Positions 61,688 to 64,000 of a DNA stretch of 64,000 nt are shown here, one piece after another. Origin of the DNA: CAVZMI01 sp050011775 (GTDB lineage Bacteria; Bacteroidota; Ignavibacteria; UBA10030; CAVZMI01). The position numbers and the translations under genes were made by a program. Where the stretch lies: contig JBEKIL010000003.1 in assembly GCA_050011775.1 (NCBI GenBank), forward strand, positions 186,001-250,000, given 5' to 3'. The notes under the pieces were generated by a model. It was given only the letters and a program-made list of their open reading frames with translations, was not told the DNA's origin and ran no database searches. Numbering within the stretch: the stretch's first letter is position 1; every line of letters begins with the position of its first letter.

Positions 61688-62449
61688 ATGAAGATGCCCG
61701 GGAATCAAAATATAATTGTTTTAGGAATGCACCGCAGTGGAACTTCATTAATAGCAAGCATATTATACAAAATTGGATTTTTTATGGGGGAGGAACTTTT
61801 AGGGAAAAATATTTCCAACCCCCTGGGCCATTTCGAAGATCAAAATTTAATTGACTTGAATGATCAAATCCTTTCGGCGGCTGGCGGGACATGGTACGAT
61901 CCCCCGGAGAGGGGAGCGATTCTCAATCAGTCCGGCAAATTTCAACAGGAAATAGTTTCATCGGTAGCTGCGATGCCATCCGGATTATGGGGATGGAAAG
62001 ACCCGCGATTGTGTTTGACCATCGAATTATTTTTACCATACTTAGACACTCCGGTGTTTATCATATGCCGTCGGGAACCATCATCGATTGCAGAGTCGCT
62101 TTATCGTCGGAATCGCATCGACTATAAACAAGGTTTGTCAGTTGTCGATATATATCAAAAAAGGATTGACCTTTTTTTGGAAAAATATCCCGATCATCGC
62201 CGGATGATCATTCGCTACGAGGAAATTTGCTCCAATCCAGACCAAGCCGTACGTCAGATCATCGATTTTCTCAAGCTGGAAATACAACCCAAAATATTCC
62301 GGGAAGCAGTGAAGTCTGTAGTATCAAGGACAAGAATCCATAGGATGGAAAGAAGAATAGAGAGAAATGATTTGATAAAAACCGCCTTCTTTCAATTTTT
62401 TAAAAATCCGAAAGTTTTTTTTATCAAACTTAAAAATTACCTGACCTAA
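61688..62449 (+). CDS. Sulfotransferase family protein
   Basis: ATG 61688 is preceded by an in-frame GTG; either is possible. The 253-residue protein has the PAPS loop IIVLGMHRSGTSLIASIL, then NPLGHFEDQNLIDLND and WGWKDPRLCLTIELFLPYL with FIICRREPSSIAESLYRR for 3'-phosphate binding. It is of a different subgroup from that at 51853-52746. Two sulfotransferases with local PAPS synthesis support a sulfated glycan product. Confidence 0.85.
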   Translation: MKMPGNQNIIVLGMHRSGTSLIASILYKIGFFMGEELLGKNISNPLGHFEDQNLIDLNDQILSAAGGTWYDPPERGAILNQSGKFQQEIVSSVAAMPSGLWGWKDPRLCLTIELFLPYLDTPVFIICRREPSSIAESLYRRNRIDYKQGLSVVDIYQKRIDLFLEKYPDHRRMIIRYEEICSNPDQAVRQIIDFLKLEIQPKIFREAVKSVVSRTRIHRMERRIERNDLIKTAFFQFFKNPKVFFIKLKNYLT

Positions 62450-62565
62450 AGTCATCTAGGGTCGATGGGGAAGTCTTGTTCGAAATGCTCTTTATCATTG
62501 ATACTGCATTTGAATAGCGAAGTTGTATTTATTGATAAAGAAACGGTGCCAGGGAGATCGTGTTA

Positions 62566-64000
62566 ATGAAAATGAATAGTGTTTCAATTGTTGTTCCCAT
62601 ATTCGAGAGTAATGAGCATCTGAGTCGATGTTTGACAAGTCTCCGTCGTCATGCCCGACATGCCGAGAAAATCATCGTTATCAACGATACAAGCGCAGGT
62701 AGTGATATCGAGCAGGTAATTATCCGTCTTATAAAAGGAGAAAATCGATTCCAATATTTCCGAAATGAAAAGAAAATCGGCTTCATTCGTACATGCAACA
62801 AAGCCGTTTTTGAATTAGATAAATCATCCAACGACATCCTTCTGTTGAATGCCAACACGGAAGTCACAAAAGGTTTTTTGGAAGAAATGATGTATTGCCT
62901 GCACGAATTTGAAAAAAATGCCGTATGTTCTCCCCGGAGCAACAATGCGACTATCATGACAATACCCCCGTTCTATTCAGATCGTCGTAACAATTTTTCA
63001 AAAGTGAGCTTTTCATGCTGGAAATCTCTCAGACATTCTTTTCGTCGGTATGAGGTTGTCCCGACTGCTGCAGGTTTTTGTATGTTAATTAAACGTCGGA
63101 TGATCGACAATTTTGGCTTTTTCGATGAGCACTGTGAGTGTGATCATAATGCGGATAATGATTTTTGCGCCCGTATTAACCGGTATGGATATTCGTCTAT
63201 TCGGGCAAACCGCGCTTTTGTATATCACTACGCTGAACAATCATCGGGTAATAAGGAAAAAGATAGCGAAAAACGGGAATCTCAGGCTCTGATTAAAAGG
63301 TATCCGGAATACAAATCTGCCCTAGAAAATTATTGTGAATGGGGGCGAAATGCGATTGATCACTTCAGTGATATTCTCGGTGAATGCTATCCTCGAAAAA
63401 GAATTTATTACGACCTTACACGGCTTCAGCCTGTGTATAATGGAGCGAATGAACAGGCGATCCATATATTACTCGAAGCCTACCCGATTCTTAGCAAGAA
63501 GTGCGATGTCACGATAGTCATTAATAAATACACTGATGATTTTCTGGGTCTTTCAAACCATATTCCCGCGGTCTCCTATCCCGATTCATTGTCCGCGGAT
63601 ATGCATTATGATCTCGCTTTTGTTCCGCATCAAATTTATGAATACGAACAATTGTTTTACCTTAATAGAATTGCACTGCGTATTGCTGTAAACATACTCG
63701 ATGTTATCTTGCTTCGCAGCAATTATTTACATGACATCTATCTAGAAAACCTATACCGTCATGTCGTCAAATGGACAGACGGCATTTTATCGATAAGCAG
63801 GTCCTCAATGAGAGATATCGATAATTATTACGGGAAAGAGATTATTCGGCGTTATAAGCGCAGCGCACATCCGGTTCTCATTTCTAAGGCCGACAGGCGG
63901 TCGGATGTCTGGACCGATAAATCGGCTTTAATTCCGGAAAATTTTATTCTTATCATAGGGAATAAATTTTATCACAAAGCCGTATCGAGAGCGCTGGAAG
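62566..64000 (+). CDS. GT2-GT4 fusion glycosyltransferase (runs off right edge)
   Basis: ATG 62566 opens a frame that reaches the window end (478 codons). Residues 1-250 are GT2 (SVSIVVPIFESNEHLSRCLT, then IVINDTSAGSD and DILLLNANTEVTKGFLEEM, with AAGFCMLIKRRMIDNFGFFD). After a linker the second half begins as GT4 (RKRIYYDLTRLQPVYNGANE, with ILSISRSSMRDI and FILIIGN near the edge). Such fused enzymes can build a disaccharide step alone. The C-terminus is outside the window. Confidence 0.8.
   Translation, partial: MKMNSVSIVVPIFESNEHLSRCLTSLRRHARHAEKIIVINDTSAGSDIEQVIIRLIKGENRFQYFRNEKKIGFIRTCNKAVFELDKSSNDILLLNANTEVTKGFLEEMMYCLHEFEKNAVCSPRSNNATIMTIPPFYSDRRNNFSKVSFSCWKSLRHSFRRYEVVPTAAGFCMLIKRRMIDNFGFFDEHCECDHNADNDFCARINRYGYSSIRANRAFVYHYAEQSSGNKEKDSEKRESQALIKRYPEYKSALENYCEWGRNAIDHFSDILGECYPRKRIYYDLTRLQPVYNGANEQAIHILLEAYPILSKKCDVTIVINKYTDDFLGLSNHIPAVSYPDSLSADMHYDLAFVPHQIYEYEQLFYLNRIALRIAVNILDVILLRSNYLHDIYLENLYRHVVKWTDGILSISRSSMRDIDNYYGKEIIRRYKRSAHPVLISKADRRSDVWTDKSALIPENFILIIGNKFYHKAVSRALE

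Overview
The window looks like a chromosomal segment from a Gram-negative bacterium of the Bacteroidota/Chlorobiota (FCB) side of the tree, most likely an Ignavibacteria-like lineage. The evidence is a secreted FN3/cohesin protein with a type IX secretion (Por) C-terminal signal containing the SQNYPNPFNP motif (38243-40147), a short RpoD-type sigma factor without a long region 1.1, many small lipoproteins and outer-membrane beta-barrels, and REP-like palindrome families near an IS200-type transposase. I found no rRNA, tRNA or CRISPR array.

Layout. 1-6740 is an accessory region read entirely on the minus strand. It holds two tandem GH30-type lipoprotein glycosidase genes, then a run of small unrelated genes (DsrE-like, HExxH protein, TM-GAF protein, lipoprotein) separated by related attC-like half sites and by remnants of two transposases; it resembles an integron cassette cluster without an integrase. 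6984-7111 carries short palindromes. 7138-13727 is housekeeping and envelope (homocysteine methyltransferase, isoaspartyl peptidase, RsmB-type rRNA methyltransferase, TPR lipoprotein, DUF58, DUF92, SPOR protein). 13910-24043 is mostly minus strand: a polyprenyl-phosphate sugar transferase, GmhA, AlaS, a 62-bp tandem palindrome array beside a dead IS200-like transposase, ClpS, Icd and aconitase. 24536-35226 is plus strand: GAF-GAF-degenerate GGDEF protein, a decayed phosphopentomutase, RpoD, NlpC/P60 lipoprotein, chemoreceptor, M1 peptidase, Def and Fmt. 35339-40147 holds beta-barrel genes, gene fragments and the T9SS cargo protein, with a 145-bp duplicated gene tail plus terminator. ThrA follows at 40320-42782.

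43033-64000 reads as one long plus-strand block: a sulfonate/taurine-type ABC transporter, sulfate activation (cysC, cysD, cysN), two sulfotransferases, five glycosyltransferases (one at the right edge is a GT2-GT4 fusion), a WecE-type sugar aminotransferase, a NeuD/PglD-type acyltransferase, a flippase-like protein and large membrane proteins. Together these suggest synthesis of a sulfated, amino-sugar-containing surface polysaccharide, with PAPS supplied locally.

The most unusual signal is in the cys genes. Two near-identical four-helix-bundle (S23/IVS-type) genes sit between sulfate-activation genes, each bracketed by a purine-rich left arm and a complementary pyrimidine-rich right arm. 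The right-arm type tract also stands directly before the start codons of cysC, cysD and cysN, and an arm pair without a gene is present at 42824-42932. This may be a small mobile element family. REP-like double hairpins also appear to have inserted in frame into two protein genes (7820-7871 and 31361-31398).
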